A stretch of 55,079 nt of DNA from positions 1 through 55,079 of the forward strand of contig CAIJLK010000293.1 in NCBI GenBank assembly GCA_903821465.1, in the 5' to 3' direction. The DNA is from an uncultured Bacteroidota bacterium. Lineage in GTDB: Bacteria; Bacteroidota; Bacteroidia; Chitinophagales; Chitinophagaceae. This document shows positions 8,159 to 16,168 of the stretch, piece after piece (the first letter of the stretch is position 1; every line of letters begins with the position of its first letter). The translations under genes were made by a program, and so were the position numbers. The notes under the pieces were generated by a model. The model worked only from the letters and a program-made list of their open reading frames with translations. It was not told the DNA's origin and searched no databases.

Positions 8159-8818
8159 ATGGACAGAAGAAAATCGATCAAAGCACTCCTTGTTGGTTCA
8201 TTGGCCACAGGCGTATTGGTAGAAGCTTGTAAGCCCAGTGAGAAAAAAGCAATTGCTGAATCTGCAACTGCAACACTTGATGCGGACCGCATGCAGGAAG
8301 AAAAAGATGCATTAAAAAAACTCAATGCACTCGATAAATTTTTCACCCCTGCAGAAATGGCAACCATCACAGTGTTAGGTGATATCATCATACCAAAAGA
8401 CGCAGTGAGTGGCAGTGCATCAGATGCAAAAGTGCCAGACTTTATAGAATTTATTGTAAAAGATATGCCCGAACACCAAACCCCATTGCGTGGTGGATTG
8501 CGTTGGTTAGATCTGCAATGTTTAAATCGTTTTGAAAAAACTTTTACGGGGTGCACTCCCAAACAGCAGATTGAAATGGTGGATATGATTGCTTATCCTA
8601 AAAAAGCAAAACCAGCAATGGCACAAGGGGTAAGTTTCTTTAATCTCATGCGCGATTTAGTTTCCACTGGTTTCTATACTTCTGAGATTGGCGTAAAAGA
8701 TATTGGCTATCTGGGCAATGTTCCTAATCAATGGAACGGGGTGCCTGACGATGTTTTGAAACAATACAAGATGGCGTATTCGGAAAGAGAACTAAAAGAG
8801 TGCGTTAAGTTTGATTAG
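8159..8818 (+). CDS. Gluconate 2-dehydrogenase subunit 3 family protein
   Basis: Small partner subunit of the GMC dehydrogenase encoded just upstream (25-bp gap, same strand). In related enzymes this subunit carries the export signal and escorts the folded flavoprotein. The N terminus MDRRKSIKALLVGSLATGV has a twin-arginine motif (RRKSIK) followed by a hydrophobic stretch and VEAC, a plausible lipoprotein cleavage site with Cys at residue 23. The mature part contains the family segment FFTPAEMATITVLGDIIIP at about 61-79 and the conserved GLRWLD. A length of 219 residues fits the family. Expected place: periplasmic face of a membrane, bound through lipid. Confidence 0.85.
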   Translation: MDRRKSIKALLVGSLATGVLVEACKPSEKKAIAESATATLDADRMQEEKDALKKLNALDKFFTPAEMATITVLGDIIIPKDAVSGSASDAKVPDFIEFIVKDMPEHQTPLRGGLRWLDLQCLNRFEKTFTGCTPKQQIEMVDMIAYPKKAKPAMAQGVSFFNLMRDLVSTGFYTSEIGVKDIGYLGNVPNQWNGVPDDVLKQYKMAYSERELKECVKFD

Positions 8819-8855
8819 ACCTGCCAATTAACTTTCCCTCACTAACACTATTTTT

Positions 8856-8895
8856 AGATAAAAGATAATAGATAAAAGTGAAGAGAGGATGGTAA
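8856..8895 (+). repeat. Heptamer array C, left arm
   Basis: GATAAAA units and GTGAAGAGAGGA. Positions 8871-8889 are a perfect 19-bp inverted match to 8969-8987, and the match continues outward with one mismatch. It lies 3' of the dehydrogenase small-subunit gene, purine-rich on that gene's sense strand. Confidence 0.85.
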
Positions 8896-8918
8896 GTTAG
8901 AATGATAAAAGAGAATTA

Positions 8919-8966
8919 AAAAGGGTGAAAGGGTCTGTATGACTCACTTTCACCCTTTTCATTTTT
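8919..8966. terminator. Bidirectional terminator between the dehydrogenase operon and metG
   Basis: 13-bp perfect stem AAAAGGGTGAAAG (8919-8931) / CTTTCACCCTTTT (8947-8959), 15-nt loop, with A-rich and T-rich flanks that serve both of the converging genes. It is nested inside the inverted heptamer arrays. Confidence 0.88.
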
Positions 8967-9010
8967 CCTCCTCTCTTCACTTTTATCTTTTATCTCTTCA
9001 CTTCTTCTTA
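8962..9010 (-). repeat. Heptamer array C', right arm (sense to metG)
   Basis: Follows the metG stop codon at once and is purine-rich on the metG sense strand. 8962-9003 is identical to 6300-6341. It is the inverted partner of 8856-8895. Confidence 0.87.
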
Positions 9011-9011
9011 A

Positions 9012-11138
9012 TTAGTTCACAGTAGCACCCTCAGCTATCGCATCTTCTGGATTCACAAAATGAAGTTTACCATTTGCGTCTTCTGCCATTAGAATCATGC
9101 CATTGCTTTCAATTCCTCGCATTTTACGTGGCGCTAAGTTTACTACTACAGTTACCTGTTTACCTACTATTTCTTCTGGTTTAAAATGCAAGGCAATTCC
9201 CGAAACAATAGTTCTTGTCTCAAAGCCTAACAATACTTCCAGCTTTAATAATTTATCTGCTTTCTCAACTTTTTCTGCGCTCAATATTGTTCCTACACGC
9301 AGATCGATCTTTGCAAAATCATCGAATACAATCTCTGGCTTTACAGGAACGAAAGCTGGTACCACTTTCTCTTCTTCGTTATTTAATTTTGATGCTTCCA
9401 ATGCTTTGTGTAATTTTTCTATTTGATAAGTTACTTCTGTGTCTTCAATTTTTCGGAATAGTAATTCCGGCGCCCGAAGGCTGTAGCCCACGCTCAACAA
9501 TTTTAATTTTCCTGCATTCTCCCATTCCAACATTTTATCAACCACTTTTAATAAGTGACAGATTTTTTTAGCAGTAAATGGTAAGAAAGGATTAATCAAT
9601 ACAGCAAGATTGGCTGTGATTTGTAAACAGATATGCAAACAATTGTCGATCAATCTTTGTGCTTCCGCTGTGATCTTTCCATTCTCATCAACCTGCTTTG
9701 CCAAGATCCAAGGTTCTTTCTTTTGCATATACTGATTCCCTGTACGTGCTAAATCTATGACCTCAAACAAGGCGTCTCTGAACTTATATTGTTCTAGTAG
9801 GGTTTCTACTTTTTCTTTACTATTTGTAATGGCCTTGATGGTATCATTATCCAATTGGTCGAACAATTGAGGATATAAAGGAGGTACTTTTCCGTTACAC
9901 AATTTGTGCATCAACACCATCGCCCGATTCACAAAGTTTCCAAAAATATTTACCAGCTCACTATTATTCGCATCCTGAAATCCCTTCCAGGTAAATTCAC
10001 TATCCTTGGTTTCTGGAGCAATTTGCGTTAGATAATAACGCAGGGCATCTGCTAGTTGCGGACCACCGTTTTCTTTATTAATAAAGTCGTCAATATAATC
10101 CTGCATTTCGAGTTTCCAGTTTCTGCTGGTACTCATTTTATCACCTTCTAAATTCATGAACTCATTTGCAGGAACATTATCAGGCAAAATATCTCCATGC
10201 AATTGCAACATCACTGGGAAAATGATACAATGGAATACAATATTGTCTTTGCCAATAAAGTGCACCAACTTGGTTTCTTTATCCTGCCAATAGGGTTTCC
10301 AATCTTTTCCATTATCCAGTGCCCATTGTTTGGTAGCACTGATATAACCAATGGGCGCATCAAACCAAACGTATAATACTTTCCCCTCTGCTCCAGCTAC
10401 TGGTACTTTAATGCCCCAATCTAAATCGCGTGTTACAGCCCTAGCTAATAAGCCACCATCGATCCAACTTTTACACTGACCCACCACCGTATTTCTCCAA
10501 TCAGTTGCATGATCTTTTAAGATCCAATCGCTCAAAAATTTTTCGTGCCGATCTAATGGCAAGTACCAATGCTGTGTGGCTTTTTTAATAGGCTTGTTGC
10601 CGCTTAAAGTACTTACGGGGTTGATGAGTTCGTCCGGACTCAAAGTCTTTCCACAACGCTCACACTGATCGCCATAGGCGCTTTCATATGCACAATTCGG
10701 ACAAGTGCCCTTGATATATCTGTCGGCTAAAAAACTATTCGCTGCTTCATCAAAATATTGCTCACTGGCTTTAATTTCTAAATCACCATGATCGTTCAAT
10801 ACTTTAAAAAATTCCTGTGCTGTTTCATGGTGTAGCGGTGAACTGGTTCTGTGATAAATATCAAACTCAATTCCCAAATCTTTAAAATTTTGAGCAATGA
10901 TGGGATGGTATTTATCAATGATCGCTTGTGCGGTAGTACCTTCTTTGGTTGCCTGAATGGGAATGGCCGTGCCATGCTCATCGCTACCGCAAACGAATAC
11001 TACATCGCGTTTTTGAGCCTTCAAATAACGAACATAGGTATCTGCTGGAAGATAGGCTCCAGCTAAGTGTCCAATATGTTTTAATCCGTTTGCATAAGGC
11101 AAAGCGGCTGTGATCAGGTATCTCTTCGGGTTCTTCAT
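9012..11138 (-). CDS. metG: Methionyl-tRNA synthetase
   Basis: Charges tRNA-Met with methionine at the cost of ATP. Class I signatures: HIGH at residues 21-24 and KMSTS at 334-338 in the KMSKS position. A zinc knuckle is formed by Cys146, 149, 159 and 162 (CPNC and CERC). The anticodon-binding helical domain follows at about 390-560, and a C-terminal tRNA-binding (EMAP/Trbp111-like) domain with KIDLRVGTIL lies at about 605-708, as in the long dimeric form of the enzyme. Length 708 residues. A TAnnTTTG -7 box lies 20 bp upstream of the ATG. Convergent with the dehydrogenase operon. Confidence 0.97.
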   Translation of the reverse strand: MKNPKRYLITAALPYANGLKHIGHLAGAYLPADTYVRYLKAQKRDVVFVCGSDEHGTAIPIQATKEGTTAQAIIDKYHPIIAQNFKDLGIEFDIYHRTSSPLHHETAQEFFKVLNDHGDLEIKASEQYFDEAANSFLADRYIKGTCPNCAYESAYGDQCERCGKTLSPDELINPVSTLSGNKPIKKATQHWYLPLDRHEKFLSDWILKDHATDWRNTVVGQCKSWIDGGLLARAVTRDLDWGIKVPVAGAEGKVLYVWFDAPIGYISATKQWALDNGKDWKPYWQDKETKLVHFIGKDNIVFHCIIFPVMLQLHGDILPDNVPANEFMNLEGDKMSTSRNWKLEMQDYIDDFINKENGGPQLADALRYYLTQIAPETKDSEFTWKGFQDANNSELVNIFGNFVNRAMVLMHKLCNGKVPPLYPQLFDQLDNDTIKAITNSKEKVETLLEQYKFRDALFEVIDLARTGNQYMQKKEPWILAKQVDENGKITAEAQRLIDNCLHICLQITANLAVLINPFLPFTAKKICHLLKVVDKMLEWENAGKLKLLSVGYSLRAPELLFRKIEDTEVTYQIEKLHKALEASKLNNEEEKVVPAFVPVKPEIVFDDFAKIDLRVGTILSAEKVEKADKLLKLEVLLGFETRTIVSGIALHFKPEEIVGKQVTVVVNLAPRKMRGIESNGMILMAEDANGKLHFVNPEDAIAEGATVN

Positions 11139-11157
11139 GTTAACTTTCTTCGGACTG

Positions 11158-11165
11158 CAAAAGTA
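11158..11165 (-). promoter_or_regulatory. Promoter -7 box of metG
   Basis: TACTTTTG on the minus strand matches TAnnTTTG and ends 19 bp before the metG ATG. No clear TTTG -33 element is seen at the usual distance. Confidence 0.6.
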
Positions 11166-11225
11166 AGCAATCCTAGTTTAAGCAGGAAGAATGGAGTAAG
11201 GACTCTATTTCCCTATTTTTACAAT

Positions 11226-12137
11226 ATGATTAAAATACCTCCCTATCTCAAAAAAGGAGACACCATTGGCATAGTTTGTCCCGCTGGATTTATGACACTT
11301 GAAAAAGCCGCTACCTGCATTGATACACTTGCATCTTGGGGTTATAAAGTGAAATTGGGCAAAACATTGGGGTCGCAGTTTCACTATTTTTCTGGTACTG
11401 ATGAAGAAAGGGCTGCTGATTTACAGGCTATGTTGAACGATAAGTCTGTGAATGCCATTCTTTGCGGTAGGGGTGGTTATGGGGTAAGTAGAATTATTGA
11501 CAGGATCGATTTAAAGGCCTTCAAAAAAAATCCTAAATGGCTGATTGGTTTTAGCGATATCACCGTTTTGCATGCAGCACTATATAGCCAGGTGAAATAC
11601 GCTTCGATTCATTCTTCTATGGCAGGAGCGTTTAATGATGGAGGTGCAGAAAATGAATTTATACAATCGTTGAGAAAAGCATTAAAGGGACAGCTCGCTA
11701 ACTATAGTTGCCCGCCACATGCATTTAATCATTTAGGCAAAGCTACTGGCGAACTAGTTGGGGGAAATCTTTCTTTGGTCGTTAATATGATCGGAACAAA
11801 AACCGCTTATCAAACAAAAAATAAAATTCTATTCATCGAAGATCTGGGAGAATATATTTATCATATCGATCGGATGTTTTTGCAATTAAAAAGAGCTGGA
11901 TTTTTAGAAGGTTTGGCCGGCTTGGTAATTGGTGGATTTACAGAAATGAAAGATACCACCGTTGAATTTGGGATGACGGTTTATGAAACTTTGAACGAAC
12001 ATTTGAAAGAATATAATTATCCCATTTGTTTTGACTTTCCAGTAAGTCACGATACACCAAACTATGCTTTAAAAGTTGGTGTAAAACATGAATTAGCTGT
12101 TACTAAAACAAAAACAGTTTTGAAAGAAATTCGCTAA
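11226..12137 (+). CDS. LD-carboxypeptidase (peptidase S66, LdcA-like)
   Basis: Serine peptidase that in its family removes the terminal D-alanine from murein tetrapeptides during peptidoglycan recycling. The expected triad is visible: nucleophile Ser110 in GFSD, Glu205 in FIEDLGEYIYHIDR and His275 in PVSHDTPN; the oxyanion region GRGGYGVSR lies at 81-89. No signal peptide, so it is cytoplasmic, as usual. 303 residues is the family size. Its 3' end overlaps that of the convergent dipeptidase gene by 4 bp. The two belong to different transcripts but both handle peptides with D-residues. Confidence 0.92.
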   Translation: MIKIPPYLKKGDTIGIVCPAGFMTLEKAATCIDTLASWGYKVKLGKTLGSQFHYFSGTDEERAADLQAMLNDKSVNAILCGRGGYGVSRIIDRIDLKAFKKNPKWLIGFSDITVLHAALYSQVKYASIHSSMAGAFNDGGAENEFIQSLRKALKGQLANYSCPPHAFNHLGKATGELVGGNLSLVVNMIGTKTAYQTKNKILFIEDLGEYIYHIDRMFLQLKRAGFLEGLAGLVIGGFTEMKDTTVEFGMTVYETLNEHLKEYNYPICFDFPVSHDTPNYALKVGVKHELAVTKTKTVLKEIR

Positions 12138-13195
12138 CCCTCTGGTAGTGCTCTTTTCATGACTCTTAGCCAGTTGCCATGCATCACTTTTTCAATTTCT
12201 ATTTGCGTGTAACCTCTTTTGGTTAAAAGCGTTGGAATGATTTGTAAATCTGCGATCGTTTCAATATCGAAGGGACACTGCTCTTTACCATATGCACCAT
12301 CAAGATCTGTTCCGATACCTATATGATTGGCATTGCCCGCGATCTGACAAATATGGTCCATATGATCGATCATTTTTTCTAAACTACAATCCATTGCCCG
12401 TGGATCTGAAATGCCTCTTTGCCAATTTGGAACCATCATCCATGCATCAAGTGCACCACCGATCACAGCATCTTTTTGGATCAAAGCTTTGATCATGTCA
12501 TCACTGAATTGACGGTTATGATTCACGAGTGCTCTGCAATTATTGTGACTAGCCCAGACAGGTCCATTATACATTTCCATTGCATCCCAGAATGCTTCAT
12601 CGCATAAATGTGTAGCGTCAAGAATCATATTCAACAATTCCATTTCTTTTAAAAGGGATCTACCCATTTCATTCAATGGGCCGCTTGAATCTGTTCCATT
12701 GGCATATCGGCCGGGTCCGTAGTGACCAGGCCCTACAGCTCTCAAACCATACCCATAAGCTCGATGCAAATGATCGATGGTTATTAATGAATCTGCTCCT
12801 TCTAAACTTAAAATATAGCCAATGGGTTTTTTAGCATTCCAATTTTCTAGATGATGCGCTAATCCTTTTGTATCTAGGATCTGCACCAATTCACCTGCTT
12901 CTTCCATGGTTCTATACCAGCTAAGCTGCGCCTGTGTTTGCGCCCATGCTTGCTGCACAGAATTCCATCCTTTTAGTTTCGATTCAGTTGATACGTAGCG
13001 AGCAATTTGAGTGGCAACCACTAATCCGATATTTCCTTTGCGTAATTCCGGAAATGCAACTGTTCCCTTCGCTCTGTCAGGTTTATCGTTCATGCCAATT
13101 TCGCGTTCACGGATAGCCATAACAGGAAGGCGCAGATCGCGATTCCATTCCATGGCATTCATACTCAGATCGAGGTGGGCATCAACAATTAACAT
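12134..13195 (-). CDS. Membrane dipeptidase (renal dipeptidase) family M19
   Basis: Zinc dipeptidase of family M19, whose members cleave dipeptides and often accept a D-residue at the C-terminal position. Metal ligands visible: His7 and Asp9 in VDAHLDLS, the bridging Glu in LSLEGADS, and histidines in LDATHLCDEAFW and WASHNNCRALV; GIGTDLDGAYG near the C terminus is typical. No signal peptide or membrane segment is seen, so it acts in the cytoplasm in spite of the family name. Last gene of a four-gene minus-strand run, 9 bp after the PLP enzyme. With that enzyme it would release D-amino acids from dipeptides and then degrade them (inference). Confidence 0.9.
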   Translation of the reverse strand: MLIVDAHLDLSMNAMEWNRDLRLPVMAIREREIGMNDKPDRAKGTVAFPELRKGNIGLVVATQIARYVSTESKLKGWNSVQQAWAQTQAQLSWYRTMEEAGELVQILDTKGLAHHLENWNAKKPIGYILSLEGADSLITIDHLHRAYGYGLRAVGPGHYGPGRYANGTDSSGPLNEMGRSLLKEMELLNMILDATHLCDEAFWDAMEMYNGPVWASHNNCRALVNHNRQFSDDMIKALIQKDAVIGGALDAWMMVPNWQRGISDPRAMDCSLEKMIDHMDHICQIAGNANHIGIGTDLDGAYGKEQCPFDIETIADLQIIPTLLTKRGYTQIEIEKVMHGNWLRVMKRALPEG

Positions 13196-13204
13196 CTGCG
13201 TTTT

Positions 13205-14305
13205 TTAAATGGTAATTTTTCTGTCACGTGCAACTACTTTCCATTGCTTGTGTACCTCTTGATCTTCTACAATATTGGCTTCAGCATATAATGCTACGGT
13301 CGGACAAATATGCACAGGCACTCCATACAATACATCACCTACTTTATAAATACTAGTATCCTCCACCGTTACACTTAAATGTTCTTCACTCTGTGCCTTA
13401 GGAATAGCATTTGGGGCATTTAAAAAATGTACACGAGGCAATGGATTCTCAGCAGCGATTGCTTTATGGCCCAGGTCGCAACAGAATGTTTTTTCATCAA
13501 TGATCGAATTGATCCTTGTAATTACCAATGCAGCATAATCAAAGGGTTCATCTGGAACAATATGCTTGTAGGTCCAGTCCCAAAAGATAAAAGTACCCGG
13601 ACTATATTCGACACCCTTTCTATCTGTATGAGTAGGAAAGCTGGGAGAACCACCCACTACCACTTTCATCGCTTTTCCATCGAAAGATAGAATGTCTTTT
13701 TGTAGCTGTTCAACCTTCGCAAATCCTTCGTCTGATTTACGTTTACGTTCAGCAAAATCTGTATCGCGAATATGTCCGTCGTAACCGTGTAAGCCAATGA
13801 TGCTGATTCCTTTTAATGAGCTGCAAGATCTATACAACCCAAATGCATCATCTGGTTTAATGCCTGAACGATTCATGCCGATATTTAAATCGATATAAAC
13901 ATCCAGATGTAACCCTGCTTCTAAAAATGCCTCAGATAATTTTGATGCTGTGCCTACATTATCAATGAGTGTAGAATAATGAGTGCTAGTAAATTTTTTG
14001 GATAAAGCAATTAAGCGTTGAATTTTTGGTCCCGTTGGTTGATGTGCTAAAATTACATCAGCCGCTTTTAAATTTCCGAGCATCTCAGCTTCTGCGATAG
14101 TGGCACATTTGAATTTATGAATGCCTGCATCTAATAATAATTGACAAGCTTCACTCATTTTATTCGTCTTAACATGCGGACGTAATGCCTGCACACTTCC
14201 CGCCATCTCGATTAATAAACGAATATTTTCTTTAGCCCTTGTTGGGTAAACCAATAAGGCCGGGCTATCAACAGTTTCAATATTTTTTACTTCGTACCAT
14301 TCCAT
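13205..14305 (-). CDS. Fold-type III PLP enzyme, D-threonine aldolase/D-serine dehydratase-like
   Basis: Alanine-racemase-fold PLP enzyme acting on D-hydroxy-amino acids. The PLP lysine is Lys46 in RPHVKTNK. The C-terminal beta domain ends with VPVHICPT, giving His332-x-Cys334. As I recall it, eukaryotic D-serine dehydratases bind zinc with His-x-Cys at this place, while D-threonine aldolases bind a divalent metal with His-x-Asp. That favours dehydration of D-serine or D-threonine to a 2-oxo acid and ammonia over aldol cleavage. RidA, encoded next to it, hydrolyses exactly the enamine such a reaction would release. 366 residues. Annotated homologues are usually called D-TA family protein; the substrate is inferred. 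Confidence 0.82.
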   Translation of the reverse strand: MEWYEVKNIETVDSPALLVYPTRAKENIRLLIEMAGSVQALRPHVKTNKMSEACQLLLDAGIHKFKCATIAEAEMLGNLKAADVILAHQPTGPKIQRLIALSKKFTSTHYSTLIDNVGTASKLSEAFLEAGLHLDVYIDLNIGMNRSGIKPDDAFGLYRSCSSLKGISIIGLHGYDGHIRDTDFAERKRKSDEGFAKVEQLQKDILSFDGKAMKVVVGGSPSFPTHTDRKGVEYSPGTFIFWDWTYKHIVPDEPFDYAALVITRINSIIDEKTFCCDLGHKAIAAENPLPRVHFLNAPNAIPKAQSEEHLSVTVEDTSIYKVGDVLYGVPVHICPTVALYAEANIVEDQEVHKQWKVVARDRKITI

Positions 14306-14321
14306 GAGTTAAATATTTTTT

Positions 14322-14792
14322 TTATGCTTCATCTTGTAATTCAAACAGGGCTTCAATTTCAACGGGAATATTGCCGGGTAATGAGCTCATACCCACGGCA
14401 CTTCGTACACCAACTCCGTTGTCATCTCCCCATACTTTTGCAAAGAGTTCACTACATCCATTAATTACAAATGGATGTTTTTCAAATTCAGGCACACAGT
14501 TCACCATGCCTAACACTTTGATCACACGTTTAATTCTATTGAGTGAACCCAGATTTGTTTTTAGGGTAGATAGAATTGCTAATCCAACCTGTTGCGCAGC
14601 GATCTTTGCCTCCTCTTGTGTAAGTGGATCACCCACTTTCCCTACTATCAAACTGCCATCATTTTGAACTGTACCATGTCCGGATACATAACAATGTTTA
14701 CCATCAATCAATAAGGGTTTATAAACACCCAAAGGTTTGGGGGCAGGAGGTAAGTTTAAGCCTAGGGCTGCAAAATTTTCATCGGGTGACAT
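14322..14792 (-). CDS. RidA family (YjgF/YER057c/UK114) enamine/imine deaminase
   Basis: Hydrolyses reactive 2-aminoacrylate-type enamines and imines released by PLP enzymes. Seen: the family core with YKPLLIDGKHCYVSGHG, a central RIKRVIKVLGMVNC and the C-terminal VRSAVGMSSLPGNIPVEIEA, whose Arg is the carboxylate-binding residue of active RidA proteins. 156 residues, somewhat longer than the usual 125-130 because of an N-terminal extension (SPDENFAALGLNLPP), as in the longer RidA subgroup. Encoded between the permease (15-bp gap) and the PLP enzyme (16-bp gap), so it very likely works on that enzyme's product. Confidence 0.92.
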   Translation of the reverse strand: MSPDENFAALGLNLPPAPKPLGVYKPLLIDGKHCYVSGHGTVQNDGSLIVGKVGDPLTQEEAKIAAQQVGLAILSTLKTNLGSLNRIKRVIKVLGMVNCVPEFEKHPFVINGCSELFAKVWGDDNGVGVRSAVGMSSLPGNIPVEIEALFELQDEA

Positions 14793-14807
14793 AGAAATAA
14801 TTTTTGA

Positions 14808-16121
14808 TTATAAAAAGCTATTGATAATAAACACACCAATGAGTCCCACTACAGAAACAATTGTTTCCATAACACTCCATGTTTTGATTGTTTCTTTGAC
14901 GGTTAAATTAAAATATTCTTTGAACATCCAAAATCCGGGATCATTCACATGCGAGAACATTAAACTTCCTGCACCTGTAGCTAATACCATTAAACAAGGG
15001 TTTACGCCAGTACTTGCTATTAATGGAGCAACAATTCCTGCAGTAGTTAAACCTGCTACTGTAGCAGATCCTACGCTTACTCGGATAACGGCACTGATCG
15101 TCCATGCAAGAAGTAATGGATGAATCGATAGTCCACTCAAAGGACGTATCAATTCATTGCTGATACCAGAATCAGATAAAATTTGTTTGAGTGCGCCTGC
15201 GCCTGCAATGATCAATAAGATGCTGGAAATATCCTTTATAGCATCTGCCATCGGAGGCATAATTTTTGCAATACTCCTGCCTTGTTTGATGCCTAATGTA
15301 TAGAGAGCGATCAATAAACTTATCAGCATAGCGATGGAAGGATCACCGATGGTATGAATGAATTGTGTAAGCGAATTCTTTTCTGGAAAAACAATTTTAA
15401 CAATGGTATCTAATGCTATCAATAGTACTGGCAGAAATGCAGCAAGTATGCTAAAGAATAAACCAGGTAATTTTTTCTCGTCAATTTCTTTGTTCGTAAA
15501 AACAGCCAAAGGTTTTGAATTGTATTTTTTTAAAGTAACTGAAAACATCGGTCCAGCTATAACGATCGCAGGTATCGCAATTATAAAACCATACAATAAT
15601 GTTTTCCCAAGATCTGCATGAAACTGTTCGGCTAGTGCTACAGGAGAAGGATGGGGTGGTAGATAGCCATGCGTAACAGAAAGTGCGGCAAGCGTGGGCA
15701 AACCGAGATACACAGCGGGGATCTTATATTTTTCTGCAATGGTGATTACAAGAGGAACCAATAGAACAAAGCCTACGCCATAAAATAATGGGATTCCTAC
15801 AATGAATGCAGTGACTACTAAAGCCCATTGAACCCGATTACTCCCAAATGCTTTGATTAAACTATCTGCAATTCTATTAGCAGCGCCGCTATCGGCCACT
15901 AATTTTCCTAACATGGCACCCACAATTAAAATCACAAGCAATGAGCCCATAATATCTCCAATGCCTTTTTGAATGGCTCCCATAATTTTACTTACTTCCA
16001 TATTGGTTGCCAATCCAACTGAAATCGATACCAATAAAAAGGAAAGGAATGGATGGAGCTTTACTACTGTGATCAGTAGTACCAAAATAAGTACAGCAGA
16101 AATAAGCAGGAGTATGGGCAT
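14808..16121 (-). CDS. GntP/DsdX family permease
   Basis: Inner-membrane symporter of the gluconate:H+ family with about 12 hydrophobic segments over 437 residues. The family includes gluconate carriers and the D-serine carrier DsdX. The neighbours (RidA, D-serine dehydratase-like enzyme, dipeptidase) point to a D-amino acid more than to gluconate, although a gluconate-dehydrogenase-like pair lies 6 kb away on the other strand. Seen: GIPLFYGVGFVLLVPLV and HGYLPPHPSPVALAEQF, typical of the family. First gene of the four-gene minus-strand run. A weak -7-like TATCTTTA lies at 16144-16137. Confidence 0.9.
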   Translation of the reverse strand: MPILLLISAVLILVLLITVVKLHPFLSFLLVSISVGLATNMEVSKIMGAIQKGIGDIMGSLLVILIVGAMLGKLVADSGAANRIADSLIKAFGSNRVQWALVVTAFIVGIPLFYGVGFVLLVPLVITIAEKYKIPAVYLGLPTLAALSVTHGYLPPHPSPVALAEQFHADLGKTLLYGFIIAIPAIVIAGPMFSVTLKKYNSKPLAVFTNKEIDEKKLPGLFFSILAAFLPVLLIALDTIVKIVFPEKNSLTQFIHTIGDPSIAMLISLLIALYTLGIKQGRSIAKIMPPMADAIKDISSILLIIAGAGALKQILSDSGISNELIRPLSGLSIHPLLLAWTISAVIRVSVGSATVAGLTTAGIVAPLIASTGVNPCLMVLATGAGSLMFSHVNDPGFWMFKEYFNLTVKETIKTWSVMETIVSVVGLIGVFIINSFL

Positions 16122-16168
16122 GCAGTCTCTTTGCTTTAAAGATAAAAGAAAAAAATGCCATCAACAAC

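Noticed and set aside
9466..9500. GC-rich patch within metG as an inserted palindromic element
   Set aside because: The encoded segment (GYSLRAPELLF) fits the normal MetRS pattern without extra length as far as I recall, so there is no insertion.
11226..16121. Dehydrogenase pair and GntP permease as one gluconate pathway
   Set aside because: They are on opposite strands 6 kb apart, and the permease is tightly linked to D-amino-acid genes; no gluconate kinase or aldolase is present.
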